DNA from: an uncultured Anaerovibrio sp.
GTDB lineage: Bacteria > Bacillota > Negativicutes > Selenomonadales > Selenomonadaceae
Assembly (NCBI GenBank): GCA_934196075.1
Contig: CAKPVW010000012.1
Span: 1 to 44,235, forward strand
Reading direction: 5' to 3'
DNA: 44,235 nt
Every line of letters starts with the position of its first letter. Position 1 is the stretch's first letter. Below the pieces are notes generated by a model. The model did not search any database and had not been told where the DNA came from. It saw nothing but the letters and a program-made list of their open reading frames with translations. Made by a program: the position numbers and the translations under genes. Shown here in pieces: positions 26,546-35,574 of this stretch.

Positions 26546-27487
26546 ATGAATAGGGTACGACGGGATAAAAATTCACAGCGGACGGTTTGGCTATTGGTTT
26601 TTGTGGCCGTCAGCGTCTTTGTGATTATATTTTTTGCGGCTCGGGGCAGGTTTACTGCCCCTTTGGGCAGCATTGCAGCTACAGGAGCTTTGGCTCCGTT
26701 TCAGAGGGCTGTGTCCTGGGCGGGCTACCATATTAACGGTGTTACCTCTTCTATTTGGGAACTGGTATCTGCATATTATCAGAATGAGTTGCTGAAGAAT
26801 GAGGTAGTTCAGCTTAGACAGCAAAATCTTACGGCTAGCGAGTATGCAGCAGAGAATGAAAGATTGCGCAGTCTGTTGGGCTACAAACAGGGAACCCATC
26901 AATTTGATTTGGAGGCTGCCCAGGTTATCGGTCGAGAGCAGGCCACTTGGACCAGCATGATTGTCATTAACAAGGGAAGCAGTGACGGTATTGATAAAAA
27001 TATGCCAGTGGTGACAGAGAAGGGCCTGGTAGGTGTGGTTACTGAGGTTGCACCAAATGCAGCCAAGGTACAGCTTATTTTGGATCCTCGATGCGCAGTA
27101 GGTACACTGATTCAGCGGCCTGAGTCCAGAGTAGCAGGTATCGTACAGGGAAGCATCAAGGATACCTTGACTCCCAATATGATAAATATCCCCAAGAATG
27201 CCGATGTGGTAGAGGGGGATATGGTAATTACTTCTGGTTTTGGCGGCATATTCCCTAAGGGAATTGCTGTGGGCGAGGTGGTCTCCTTGGCCGATGATGG
27301 CGGTGGACTGTTGAAAATTGCCACCCTGAAGCCAGCAGTAGATTTTCAGAAGCTGGAGGATGTATTGGTTATTACGGCCTCCAGAGAAGCACCGCCTGAA
27401 CCTTTGACACCACCTGCTCAGACTCCGGGGACAGAAACTGACAAGGATGGCAATTTTATCAAGGGAGAAAAGACAGAGGATAAATAG
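26546..27487 (+). CDS. mreC: Rod shape-determining protein MreC
   Basis: The 313-residue bitopic membrane protein is part of the elongasome. A basic N terminus and one membrane segment (VWLLVFVAVSVFVIIFF) are followed by a coiled coil (about 75-115), then the paired beta-barrel domain (INKGSSDGIDKNMPVVTEKGLVG; SGFGGIFPKGIAVGEV). The C-terminal tail is rich in Pro and charged residues. It links MreB to MreD and PBP2. No strong ribosome binding site is visible, so it is probably coupled to mreB. Confidence 0.95.
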   Translation: MNRVRRDKNSQRTVWLLVFVAVSVFVIIFFAARGRFTAPLGSIAATGALAPFQRAVSWAGYHINGVTSSIWELVSAYYQNELLKNEVVQLRQQNLTASEYAAENERLRSLLGYKQGTHQFDLEAAQVIGREQATWTSMIVINKGSSDGIDKNMPVVTEKGLVGVVTEVAPNAAKVQLILDPRCAVGTLIQRPESRVAGIVQGSIKDTLTPNMINIPKNADVVEGDMVITSGFGGIFPKGIAVGEVVSLADDGGGLLKIATLKPAVDFQKLEDVLVITASREAPPEPLTPPAQTPGTETDKDGNFIKGEKTEDK

Positions 27488-27489
27488 TT

Positions 27490-27984
27490 ATGAAGATTTT
27501 CGCTGGCTGGCTGGTAATGGCATTGGGCTTCTATGTTTTGCAGTCCTCTTTTCTGCCATTGATTTATTTTCATGGCATAGGGCCGGATTTATTGCTTCTC
27601 CTAACTATTTCCTACGCATTTCTCAAAGGAAATAAGCAGGGAAGCTTTATGGGGTTTCTACTAGGACTTTTTGAAGATTTAGCCAGTGGCAGTTTTTTTG
27701 GTGTTAACACCTTTATCTATATGCTGCTGGGTTTTGGTTGTGGTACGTTTTCTAACAGAGTGCTGAGAGACAGTTTTTTTCTGCCTATTGTGGCATCCTG
27801 TACAGCTACCATGGCTTCCTATTGCTTCCATGAATTGATAATAGTATTGCTAGGCTATGGCTTTTATCCTCTAGCTCATATTCAGATGAAGCTGTTGCCA
27901 ATGCTGTGTTACAATCTTATCTTTGCATGGCCTGTGCATGTTATGGTGCACAGAATGGACAAATATTTAGCAAAAAAGAAATAG
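27490..27984 (+). CDS. mreD: Rod shape-determining membrane protein MreD
   Basis: The 164 residues are mostly hydrophobic, with about five membrane segments. The family pattern GPDLLLLLTISYAFLKGNKQG followed by GFLLGLFEDLASGSFFGVNTF is present. MreD has no known catalytic activity and scaffolds MreC with PBP2. It lies 2 nt after mreC. A hairpin terminator follows before mrdA, which would lower downstream expression. Confidence 0.94.
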   Translation: MKIFAGWLVMALGFYVLQSSFLPLIYFHGIGPDLLLLLTISYAFLKGNKQGSFMGFLLGLFEDLASGSFFGVNTFIYMLLGFGCGTFSNRVLRDSFFLPIVASCTATMASYCFHELIIVLLGYGFYPLAHIQMKLLPMLCYNLIFAWPVHVMVHRMDKYLAKKK

Positions 27985-28015
27985 TGCAGTCCTATTGAGA
28001 GGCTGTGCTGGATTT

Positions 28016-28049
28016 GTGGCAGCCTGACTGCCACATTTTGTTGTTTTTT
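28016..28049 (+). terminator. Internal terminator/attenuator between mreD and mrdA
   Basis: GTGGCAG (28016-28022) pairs with CTGCCAC (28028-28034) over a 5-nt loop, followed by ATTTTGTTGTTTTTT. The broken T run suggests partial read-through. Confidence 0.65.
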
Positions 28050-28068
28050 GAATGGCTGGGAGATGTGA

Positions 28069-29901
28069 ATGTCGGATAAGGATATTTTTAGCGGGCGTCT
28101 GAAAGCCTTAAGTGTAATTGTAGTGATGGTAATCGTTGTGCTGATTGCCAGAATGGGATATTTGCAGGTATATGATGGTGATTACTATGCCAATTTGGCT
28201 GATGGAAATCGCATCCGCCTGGTACCGGCAGTGGCACCTAGAGGCACCATGTATGATCGCAATGGCAAGTTGCTGGTTACCAATCACCCTGGCTTTACGG
28301 TATCTTTGCTGCCTTTGACAGAGCCAATTTCAGAAGAGGTTATCAGCAGGCTTTCTACACTGTTGAATGTGCCGGTGGAGGAGATTCACCGCAAAATTGA
28401 TAATCATGTAGGTTTTGACCCTATTCGCATCAAAACCGATGTGGGACCTGAGCTGACCACAATCATCGCTGAACAGAAGGATCTTTATCCTGGGGTTGTG
28501 GTGGAGGTTCTGCCGATTAGAGAATATATTTACCACCAGCAGGGGGCCCATGCCTACGGTTATGTAAGTGAAATCAGTGATGCAGAGCTGGAGAAGAAAA
28601 AGGACGAGGGTTACAAAAGCGGAGATATTATCGGTAAATTCGGTTTGGAAAAAGTCTATGATAAGTATTTGCGTGGTACCAATGGCGGCGAACAGGTGGA
28701 GGTTGATGTTACAGGCAAACCTGTACAGGTGCTGGGGAAGAAAAATCCTATTCCCGGCAATGATCTGCATTTGACCATTGATTTGGATATACAGGCAGCA
28801 GCGGAAAAAGCTATAGATGAACAGCTGGTGCAGATAGGTGCCAATGCAGCTGCAGCGGTAGCTCTAAATCCTCAGACTGGAGAAGTGCTGGCTATTGTCA
28901 GCAGACCGGCCTTTGATCCAAATCTTTTTGTCAATGGCATATCTGCCAAGGATTGGGCTGTGATTAACAACAATCCTTATTATCCTATGGATAACAAGGC
29001 TATTACTGGTGAATATCCTCCAGGCTCTACCTTCAAGATTATTACCGGTACTGCTGCCTTGTCTGAGGGCAAGGTTACGGCAGAGGAAAAAATCTTTGAC
29101 TCAGGCCGGCATTGGATTATCCCTAAAGGAAATGCTGGTGGAGAGGCTTTGGGTTGGTTGAATTTTGAGCAGGCCATGGCCCATTCTGATAATGTATACT
29201 TTTATGAAATGGGCAATCGTCTAGGTATTGATACCATTGAACGTTATGCCAGAATGTTTGGCATGGGCAAGCTGACAGGTATTGATTTGCCCTATGAGGC
29301 TGAGGGCTTGGTAGCCTGCAAGGCCTACAAACAGCGGGTTTTTGAAGAGGATTGGTATCTGGCTGAGACCTTTGATGCGGCCATAGGTCAGGGCTTCAAT
29401 CTGGTTACCCCGTTGCAGGCAGCTTCTATTATGGGAGAGATTGCGGCGGATGGCAAGCGTTACAAGCCATATCTTGTGGACAAAATTGTTGATGTTAATG
29501 GCAATGTGGTCAAAAGATTTCAGCCGGAGCTTTTGAGCCAGCTGGATGTAGAGGATAGATTTATCCGTCTGGTGCAGAGTGGTTTGCATCAGGTTACTAA
29601 ATATGGTACAGCGGCCTTTATCTTTGGCAAGAATTATCCTGTGGAGATTGCCGGTAAAACTGGTACTGCGGAGAACCCCCATGGCAGGGATCATGGCTGG
29701 TTTGTGGCCTATGGCCCCTTTGACAATCCTACTATCGTAGTAGCGGTTATTGTGGAGCAGGGCGGTTATGGTTCTCAGTCTGCAGTGCCTATTGGTAAAA
29801 AGATTTTGGATGCGGCCTTCCATATACAGGATCCGGCTCAGGTGGCGAAGGCCAAGGCAGAGGCTGAGGCCAAGGCAAAAGCGGCAGCACAGAAGCACTA
29901 A
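28069..29901 (+). CDS. mrdA: Penicillin-binding protein 2 (elongation transpeptidase)
   Basis: The 610-residue class B PBP has one N-terminal membrane segment (about 12-30) and the pedestal domain with APRGTMYDRNG. The transpeptidase domain carries the active serine S320 in PPGSTFK, SDN at 373-375 and KTGTA at 530-534. It cross-links side-wall peptidoglycan in the elongasome with RodA (not in the window) and MreBCD. The C terminus ends in an Ala/Lys/Glu repeat tail (AKAKAEAEAKAKAAAQ). GGGAGATG lies upstream of ATG 28069. Confidence 0.96.
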   Translation: MSDKDIFSGRLKALSVIVVMVIVVLIARMGYLQVYDGDYYANLADGNRIRLVPAVAPRGTMYDRNGKLLVTNHPGFTVSLLPLTEPISEEVISRLSTLLNVPVEEIHRKIDNHVGFDPIRIKTDVGPELTTIIAEQKDLYPGVVVEVLPIREYIYHQQGAHAYGYVSEISDAELEKKKDEGYKSGDIIGKFGLEKVYDKYLRGTNGGEQVEVDVTGKPVQVLGKKNPIPGNDLHLTIDLDIQAAAEKAIDEQLVQIGANAAAAVALNPQTGEVLAIVSRPAFDPNLFVNGISAKDWAVINNNPYYPMDNKAITGEYPPGSTFKIITGTAALSEGKVTAEEKIFDSGRHWIIPKGNAGGEALGWLNFEQAMAHSDNVYFYEMGNRLGIDTIERYARMFGMGKLTGIDLPYEAEGLVACKAYKQRVFEEDWYLAETFDAAIGQGFNLVTPLQAASIMGEIAADGKRYKPYLVDKIVDVNGNVVKRFQPELLSQLDVEDRFIRLVQSGLHQVTKYGTAAFIFGKNYPVEIAGKTGTAENPHGRDHGWFVAYGPFDNPTIVVAVIVEQGGYGSQSAVPIGKKILDAAFHIQDPAQVAKAKAEAEAKAKAAAQKH

Positions 29902-29924
29902 TAAGAGATGAGGTGTTGGAGTAT

Positions 29925-30590
29925 ATGGCTAGAGATTTAATCAAAATCAAAGGGGTAGCAGGTGGTTTTCAATTAACAGTGGATAGCTCAGCAAATCTGG
30001 CTCAGGTTCAGGAGGAGTTGGAGAGAAAGCTGTCAGAGCATCCAGAGTTTTTCCCTGAAGGGACTAGCTTTCAACTGGTAGTGGCGGATTTACATAAATC
30101 TGTACGAAGTGGTTTGGGAGATTATCTGCAAAGCAAGGGGTTGACTTTGACAGATAAGCAGAAAAAAACTTCTATGCCTAGAACTGAAAAACATAGTGTG
30201 AATTCAGGTTCTGGAGATGCTGCCGCTGGTTTGGGGATAGAAACCAAGGGTGAAGAATGTCAGCAGGTGATGAAGGTCATCAACCGCACTGTCCGCAATG
30301 GCGAGGAAATCACTTCTCAGGGTTCATTGATGGTGTGTGGCAATGTTAATCCTGGAGCCAAGCTGGTAGCTGTAGGGAGTATTGATATAAGAGGAAATTG
30401 TCGTGGTGTGGTTCATGCAGGCGCTATGGGAGATTATCAGGCCTTTGTAGTGGCAGACAGAATGATGCCCATGCAGATTCGCATTGCCAATCTAATAGCT
30501 CGCTCACCGGATGATCCGGAGGTAAGTGAGTGTGCAGAGAAGGCATATATCAAGGATGGACAGATTGTGATAGAACCAATAGAAAGGTAG
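29925..30590 (+). CDS. minC: Septum site-determining protein MinC
   Basis: The 221-residue FtsZ-assembly inhibitor has an N-terminal domain (about 1-95), a linker, then the C-terminal beta-helix (about 115-221). The latter contains RTVRNGEEITSQGSLMVCG, NPGAKLVAVGSIDIRG and VHAGAMGD, which binds MinD. GGAG six bases ahead supports ATG 29925; a TTG 12 nt upstream overlaps that site. It starts 23 bp after mrdA, continuing the shape/division cluster, and is followed by minD. Confidence 0.95.
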   Translation: MARDLIKIKGVAGGFQLTVDSSANLAQVQEELERKLSEHPEFFPEGTSFQLVVADLHKSVRSGLGDYLQSKGLTLTDKQKKTSMPRTEKHSVNSGSGDAAAGLGIETKGEECQQVMKVINRTVRNGEEITSQGSLMVCGNVNPGAKLVAVGSIDIRGNCRGVVHAGAMGDYQAFVVADRMMPMQIRIANLIARSPDDPEVSECAEKAYIKDGQIVIEPIER

Positions 30591-30599
30591 GATTTTCTG

Positions 30600-31388
30600 A
30601 TGAGTGAGGTTATTGTTATTACATCCGGTAAAGGCGGTGTAGGTAAGACTACAACTACTGCCAATCTAGGCGTTGGCTTGGCTCAGCGTGGCAAAAGCGT
30701 TGTTTTGATTGATACAGATACAGGTCTGCGGAATCTGGATTTGCTGTTGGGCTTGGAAAATCGCATTATGTATGATTTGGTAGACGTAACTGAGGGCAGG
30801 GTTCCCTACAAGAAGGCTTTGGTGCGTCATAAGAAGTACGAGACACTTTTCCTGCTGCCTACATCCCAGATAAAGGATAAATCCGCAGTAAATCCGGCTC
30901 AGTTGATGGTGCTTTGCGATGCCCTGCGCAAAGAGTATGATTATATCATTATTGATTGTCCTGCTGGTATAGAGCAGGGATTCAAAACTGCTATTGCAGC
31001 CGCAGATAGAGCTATTGTAGTTACTATGCCTGAGGTTTCCGCGGTTCGGGATGCCGACAAGATTATTGGTGAATTAGGCCGGGCTGAAAAGGATAATATC
31101 AGCCTGATTGTCAATAGGATTCGTCCTCAGATGGTGGAAAGCGGCGATATGATGGATATGAGTGATATTGATGATATTCTGTCCATTAAGTGTATCGGCC
31201 AGGTGCCAGATGATGAAATGGTAGTAACCGCTGCCAACCGTGGTGAGCCATTGGTTGGCAATAGCAAGTCTCAGGCTGGCAGAGCCTATGATAATATTGT
31301 TCGCCGTATTTTAGGCGAGGAAGTACCTTTTATGACCTTTGAAAAGGATGGTCTTTTCACTCGTTTGAAAAAGGCTTTTAGAATGTAA
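30600..31388 (+). CDS. minD: Septum site-determining ATPase MinD
   Basis: The 262-residue deviant Walker ATPase binds the membrane in its ATP form and recruits MinC. SGKGGVGKTT at 9-18 is the Walker A with its signature Lys, followed by DTDTGLRNLDLLLGLE. Switch-type IIDCPAGIEQGF comes next. The C-terminal amphipathic membrane helix is GLFTRLKKAFRM. The ribosome binding site overlaps the end of minC. Confidence 0.97.
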   Translation: MSEVIVITSGKGGVGKTTTTANLGVGLAQRGKSVVLIDTDTGLRNLDLLLGLENRIMYDLVDVTEGRVPYKKALVRHKKYETLFLLPTSQIKDKSAVNPAQLMVLCDALRKEYDYIIIDCPAGIEQGFKTAIAAADRAIVVTMPEVSAVRDADKIIGELGRAEKDNISLIVNRIRPQMVESGDMMDMSDIDDILSIKCIGQVPDDEMVVTAANRGEPLVGNSKSQAGRAYDNIVRRILGEEVPFMTFEKDGLFTRLKKAFRM

Positions 31389-31400
31389 GGAGGTCGGGGT

Positions 31401-31658
31401 ATGTTGGATTCACTGCTTAGTATATTCAAAAAAGAAAAGTCAGGCAAGGTTGCTAAGAAAAGACTGCAGATGGTTTTGATTCAGGATAGAGCCAGTGTAT
31501 CTCCTGAGGTAATGGAAAAGCTAAGAGATGATATCATTCAGGTTATTTCTAAATACATGGTTATCAACAAAAGCGATATGGAGATTTCTTTGGAAAATGT
31601 AGAGGATTCTGTGGCGCTGGTAGCCAATATTCCCGTACAAAATATGCGTCATCATTAA
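31401..31658 (+). CDS. minE: Cell division topological specificity factor MinE
   Basis: The 85-residue protein stimulates MinD ATPase to give pole-to-pole oscillation. A membrane-targeting N terminus (LDSLLSIF) is followed by the MinD-contact helix (AKKRLQMVLIQDRA) and the dimerisation beta region (VAKYM-like ISKYMVI and VALVANIPV). AGGAGG precedes the start. Presence of MinE, rather than only DivIVA, implies an oscillating Min system as in diderms. Confidence 0.96.
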   Translation: MLDSLLSIFKKEKSGKVAKKRLQMVLIQDRASVSPEVMEKLRDDIIQVISKYMVINKSDMEISLENVEDSVALVANIPVQNMRHH

Positions 31659-31692
31659 TTGAGGCATAGGGGTTATAACGGGGGGTATATAC

Positions 31693-32487
31693 ATGGAAGA
31701 TTATGGCAAAGCCATAGAGCTTTATGGTCAGGCAGCAAAGAGCGGGGATGCCTCGGCTATGGCGTCACTTGGTCAGGTATTGCTGACAGAGGGTATCAAT
31801 TATCTGACGGGCAGTGCTAGGCACGGCCAGATGGAATCTTTGGATATCTTGGAGGATTTGCTGGAACAGGGCTGTTTCAGATTGCAGGCAGCTAGGGAGG
31901 GCATGGCAAAGGCCAGTCACAGTTCCAGCGCATCTGAAATCAAAGCAGGCAATATTGTCAAAATGGGTCATATTCCCGTTAGAGAAGAGCCTATTGAATG
32001 GCAGGTTTTGGAGGTATTTGATAATAAGGCTCTGCTTTTAAGTAAATATGTTTTAGAGTATCGTCCCTTTCATGATCGCTGGGGATTGGTAACCTGGGAA
32101 AATTCCAGCCTGCGGAAGTATCTTAACAGTGAGTTTTTGGACACTGTATTTACAGAACAGGAACGTCATTCGCTGGTTAAATCTTTGGTGAAGGCAGAAG
32201 AAAATCCTATGTGTAATACTGATCCCGGTAATGATACCAAGGATAAAGTCTTTTTGCTGAGTGCAGTAGAAGCACAAAAGTATTTTGCTGTTAATCACAA
32301 TCGCAAATGTCCATTTCATATGAATAACAGGGAGCAAAATCCTCGCAGCAGCTGGTGGTGGCTTCGTTCTCCTGGCTTTAATGAAGCAAATGCAGCCAGT
32401 GTGGGAGAGGATGGTTCCTTTCAATACAGCTATGTAAGAGATGTACGAGGAGGCATTCGCCCTGCCATCTGGTTGAAATTGAATTAA
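31693..32487 (+). CDS. Sel1-like repeat plus DUF6273 protein
   Basis: The 264 residues have an N-terminal Sel1/TPR-like segment (about 1-75: GKAIELYGQAAKSGDASAMASLGQ). A DUF6273 domain (about 85-264) follows, with IEWQVLEV, LLSKYVLE, WENSSLRKYLN, DKVFLLSAVEAQKY and the end WWWLRSPGF... GGIRPAIWLKLN. The fold is formylglycine-enzyme/C-type-lectin-like; function is unknown. There is no signal peptide. It starts 34 bp after minE with GGGGG upstream, so it is probably read with the min genes. A link to division is only suggested by position. Confidence 0.8.
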   Translation: MEDYGKAIELYGQAAKSGDASAMASLGQVLLTEGINYLTGSARHGQMESLDILEDLLEQGCFRLQAAREGMAKASHSSSASEIKAGNIVKMGHIPVREEPIEWQVLEVFDNKALLLSKYVLEYRPFHDRWGLVTWENSSLRKYLNSEFLDTVFTEQERHSLVKSLVKAEENPMCNTDPGNDTKDKVFLLSAVEAQKYFAVNHNRKCPFHMNNREQNPRSSWWWLRSPGFNEANAASVGEDGSFQYSYVRDVRGGIRPAIWLKLN

Positions 32488-32491
32488 ACTA

Positions 32492-32532
32492 AAAAGGAGT
32501 TGTGGCATAAGCTATGTCATAACTCCTTTTTT
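32492..32532. terminator. Bidirectional terminator between DUF6273 and bioA genes
   Basis: AAAAGGAGTT and AACTCCTTTT form a near-perfect stem with an inner TGGCAT/ATGTCA helix. There is a T run on each strand, so it can serve both convergent genes. Confidence 0.9.
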
Positions 32533-32557
32533 GTGGAAATATATTAGATGCAGTGAT

Positions 32558-33763
32558 TTAGCGGCGGAACCAAGCCTTCATGGCAGCAAAAATCTTTACC
32601 AGCTCTGGCTCCTGGATTACATATGGTACCATGGAGTACATATAAGATAGGAATGGTCTAGAGAATACGCCATGCTCATAGGCAAACTGTTGATAGCCAG
32701 CCAGTACAGCAGGGTCCTTGACCTCGATGCAGGCACAACCACCCATAATGCGAATCTCCTTGATGCGTTCATCCTGAAAATCTGCTAGTTCCCTACGGGT
32801 AATGGCTTCAATATTTTTGATTTTGGCCATATAGTCATCCCGTTCAAAAATTTCGATAGCCTTCAGGGAAACTGCACAGGCCAAAGCATTGCCCATAAAG
32901 GTAGGGCCGTGCATCAGAGCTTTGCGATCATCGTCACTGTAGAAGGCATCGTAGACCTTGTGATTGGCCACAGTGCAGGCATGACCAATATAGCCTCCGG
33001 TCAGAGCTTTGCCCAATACCAATATATCAGGCAGTACCACATCAGCCACAAAACGATGACCAGTACGACCAAAGCCAGTAGCTACTTCATCAAATATCAG
33101 CAATACGTCATATTGGCTGCAAAGTTCTCTAGCCCTCTGGAGGAAGGAAATATCATACATCTGCATACCGCCGGCACCCTGCAAAAGAGGCTCTACAATA
33201 AAGCAGTTCAGCTGGTCATGGTATTTTTGGAAGGCTTCTTCCAAAGCAGGAATGGTGGTAGGAATATGCACACAGCCCTTTTTCTGATCCACGCCATCCT
33301 TTTGTTCAAAAGCGAAATGGTAATCATCATCATCGCCAACCTCCATGGCTTTGAAGGTATCACCATGATAAGCACGATTTAGTGCCAGCACTAGAGGACG
33401 GTGATTGCCCTTGTTCACATGGTATTGCAGAGCCATCTTTAGGGACACCTCTACAGCTACACTGCCAGAATCGGAGAAGAAGCAATAATCCAAATCGCCG
33501 GGCAAAAATTCCTGTAGCTTGGCAGACAGCTTTTGCACTGGTTCATGGGTAAGTCCCCCTAGCATAACATGACAGAATTTGTCAGCCTGTTCCTTGATGG
33601 CAGCAGTCAGCTCAGGGTGCTTGTAGCCATGAATCATGCACCACCAGGAGGAAACAGAATCCACCAGTTTTTGATCCTTGGTGTAGAGGTAAACCCCTTC
33701 CGCATCCTCAATTTTATATGGTTCCTTCATATGTTTCATTTGTTGATATGGATACCAGATCAT
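32558..33763 (-). CDS. bioA: Adenosylmethionine-8-amino-7-oxononanoate aminotransferase
   Basis: Makes DAPA from KAPA using S-adenosylmethionine as amino donor and PLP. The 401 residues show WYPYQQ at the start, SSWWCMIHGY, FSDSGSVAVEVSLKMA, the cofactor Asp D225 in FDEVATGFGRTG and the PLP lysine K252 in LGKALTGG. SSWWC and the biotin context favour BioA over other class III aminotransferases. It begins exactly where bioD stops (TAAATG) and is the last gene of the operon. Confidence 0.97.
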   Translation of the reverse strand: MIWYPYQQMKHMKEPYKIEDAEGVYLYTKDQKLVDSVSSWWCMIHGYKHPELTAAIKEQADKFCHVMLGGLTHEPVQKLSAKLQEFLPGDLDYCFFSDSGSVAVEVSLKMALQYHVNKGNHRPLVLALNRAYHGDTFKAMEVGDDDDYHFAFEQKDGVDQKKGCVHIPTTIPALEEAFQKYHDQLNCFIVEPLLQGAGGMQMYDISFLQRARELCSQYDVLLIFDEVATGFGRTGHRFVADVVLPDILVLGKALTGGYIGHACTVANHKVYDAFYSDDDRKALMHGPTFMGNALACAVSLKAIEIFERDDYMAKIKNIEAITRRELADFQDERIKEIRIMGGCACIEVKDPAVLAGYQQFAYEHGVFSRPFLSYMYSMVPYVIQEPELVKIFAAMKAWFRR

Positions 33764-34456
33764 TTATTTCACCTCATCGTATAAATTTTTCAGCAGCTTA
33801 ACATCAATATCCAACTCCGTGGCTCCAGGCTGGACCTTGGCCAGTACAGGCAATTTGGTCATATATTGACACATGCGGATATTGTCATCCTCCATAACAT
33901 TGCCGGGATGATAGTTGTTGAAAATAACACCCTTTACGGGCAGATTGTGAGCCTTCATATATTCGTAGGTTAGCACCACATTGTTAATGGTTCCTAGACC
34001 GGCATCAGCAATCATAATGCTGGCTAGATTCAAGTCTTTGATAACATCTTCCAGCTGAATTTTGGCTTCGTCAAAGCAGATAGGGCAGAGAATGCCGCCG
34101 CTGCCCTCCATGGTAATATAATCGTATTGAGGCACCAGCTGGTAGAAGCCTTGTCGTACTACCTGCATTTCAACTGGATTTCCTTCAATGCGGGAGGCCA
34201 GATGAGGGGAGTAGGCATTTTCGTACACATATGGGCACATAGAAGCCAAATCCTGCTCTATGCCAGCACATTCCTTGACAAAGAGAGCATCTCCTGGAAT
34301 CAAAGAGCCATCTGGACGGCGATTATTGCCACTCATTGCAGCTTTGTAGTAGGCCGGCTGACAGCCTGCTTGAGCCAGTTTTTTTACAATCAGCCCCGTT
34401 ACATATGTTTTGCCAATGTCAGTACCTGTTCCTGTAATAAAAATTCCTTTACTCAT
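33764..34456 (-). CDS. bioD: Dethiobiotin synthetase
   Basis: Carboxylates and cyclises DAPA to dethiobiotin with ATP. The 230 residues begin FITGTGTDIGKTYVTG, with the P-loop at residues 9-17. They continue with PAYYKAA, EGSGGILCPI and VIFNNYHPG. It is the middle gene of bioB-bioD-bioA. It is followed without a gap by bioA and preceded by bioB after 66 bp, which hold only a ribosome binding region. Confidence 0.96.
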   Translation of the reverse strand: MSKGIFITGTGTDIGKTYVTGLIVKKLAQAGCQPAYYKAAMSGNNRRPDGSLIPGDALFVKECAGIEQDLASMCPYVYENAYSPHLASRIEGNPVEMQVVRQGFYQLVPQYDYITMEGSGGILCPICFDEAKIQLEDVIKDLNLASIMIADAGLGTINNVVLTYEYMKAHNLPVKGVIFNNYHPGNVMEDDNIRMCQYMTKLPVLAKVQPGATELDIDVKLLKNLYDEVK

Positions 34457-34522
34457 TATTACGCCTTCTATTCTATAATATATGTGTCAGGAGGGGAGAG
34501 GTTCCCTCCATCCTGCAAATGC

Positions 34523-35503
34523 CTATTGTACCTGATAGGGTGGAGTAATATCCCTGCCCATATCTGTAAGCATATTTTTGTCACTGCGAATGGTAGCACA
34601 GGCAGTAGTGGTCAACATATTGCCGGTAATAGTGGCAGAGGCACCAGCCCGGAAGGCAGTTTCGCCATCATTGGTCAGAAGAGCTCTGCCAGCACCTAGG
34701 CGAATATTGGCCTCTGGATTGATATAGCGGAAGAAGGCCACGGTACGGAGAATATCCGCCTCAGTTAATCGCTCCAAATGCTCTAGAGGGGTGCCAGGAA
34801 TTGGCATAAGAGCGTTGAGAGGAATGGAATCAATGCCTAGCTCTGCCAGACTGATAGCCATATCCAATCTATCATCCCAGTTTTCACCCATGCCGATAAT
34901 GCCGCCAGAGCAGGCACACAGACCTGCCTCCTTTACTAGTTTTAGGGTAGCAATCTTCATATCATAGGTATGAGTGGTGCATATATTAGGAAAGTTACGC
35001 TTGGAGGTTTCTATATTGTGATGGTAGCTGGTGACACCAGCCTCCTTGAGACGGCGGAGCTGCTCAGCATCCAAAAAACCCATGGAAGCGCATAGCTCAA
35101 TATTGCACTCCTTGCGCATGGTTTTGTAGGCTTCAATAGCAGCATCAAATTCCTTGCCAGTCAAGGCTCTGCCTGCGGTTACAATGGAAAAACGGTGTAC
35201 ACCCTCCTTTTCGTTCATGTGGGCAGCAGATAGAAACTCCTCTGTGCTAAGCATAGGATGGGCTTCACATTCGGTATGATTGTGAGCAGACTGGGCACAG
35301 AACTTGCAGTTCTCTGGACATTTGCCACTGCGGCCATTAATGATAGAACACAAATCCACATGGTCACCAACACAGGCAGCTCGAATTTTGTCTGCTCCCT
35401 GACATAATTCATCCAAATCGCAGGTAAGAAAGGCCTGCAAATCATCCTGCCTGGTAAGACGGCGTCCAGCAATAATCTCCTCAGCTAATTTCAACATATC
35501 CAT
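34523..35503 (-). CDS. bioB: Biotin synthase
   Basis: Radical-SAM enzyme that inserts sulphur into dethiobiotin. In the 326 residues the cluster cysteines are C62, C66 and C69 (GKCPENCKFCAQS). YHHNIETSKRNFP and the second-cluster region around NALMPIPGTPLE follow. I place the start at ATG 35503, behind GAGGAGAGG; the open frame extends 21 codons further but would run into the operator. It is the first gene of a BirA-controlled operon. No bioC/bioH/bioF or bioW is seen, so pimeloyl and KAPA supply must be encoded elsewhere. Confidence 0.97.
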   Translation of the reverse strand: MDMLKLAEEIIAGRRLTRQDDLQAFLTCDLDELCQGADKIRAACVGDHVDLCSIINGRSGKCPENCKFCAQSAHNHTECEAHPMLSTEEFLSAAHMNEKEGVHRFSIVTAGRALTGKEFDAAIEAYKTMRKECNIELCASMGFLDAEQLRRLKEAGVTSYHHNIETSKRNFPNICTTHTYDMKIATLKLVKEAGLCACSGGIIGMGENWDDRLDMAISLAELGIDSIPLNALMPIPGTPLEHLERLTEADILRTVAFFRYINPEANIRLGAGRALLTNDGETAFRAGASATITGNMLTTTACATIRSDKNMLTDMGRDITPPYQVQ

Positions 35504-35517
35504 AGGTACCTCTCCTC

Positions 35518-35545
35518 GTAAACTTAAATACAATGTATAGTTTAC
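35518..35545. promoter_or_regulatory. BirA-type biotin operator
   Basis: GTAAAC (35518-35523) and GTTTAC (35540-35545) form an inverted repeat with 16 bp between, similar to the half-sites and layout of known BirA operators. It starts immediately after the -10 of the bioB promoter and covers the likely start of transcription, so bound biotinoyl-AMP-BirA would block initiation. The birA gene is not in the window. Confidence 0.75.
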
Positions 35546-35574
35546 ATTGTACATAGAGAACAACAATTTGTCAA
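35546..35574 (-). promoter_or_regulatory. Sigma-A promoter of bioBDA
   Basis: Minus-strand TTGACA (35574-35569), 17 bp, TACAAT (35551-35546), abutting the BirA-like operator. Confidence 0.85.

Noticed and set aside
26546..26902. Long minus-strand frames opposite mreB, mreC and other genes
   Set aside because: They are antisense shadows caused by codon bias; the plus-strand proteins are clearly real.
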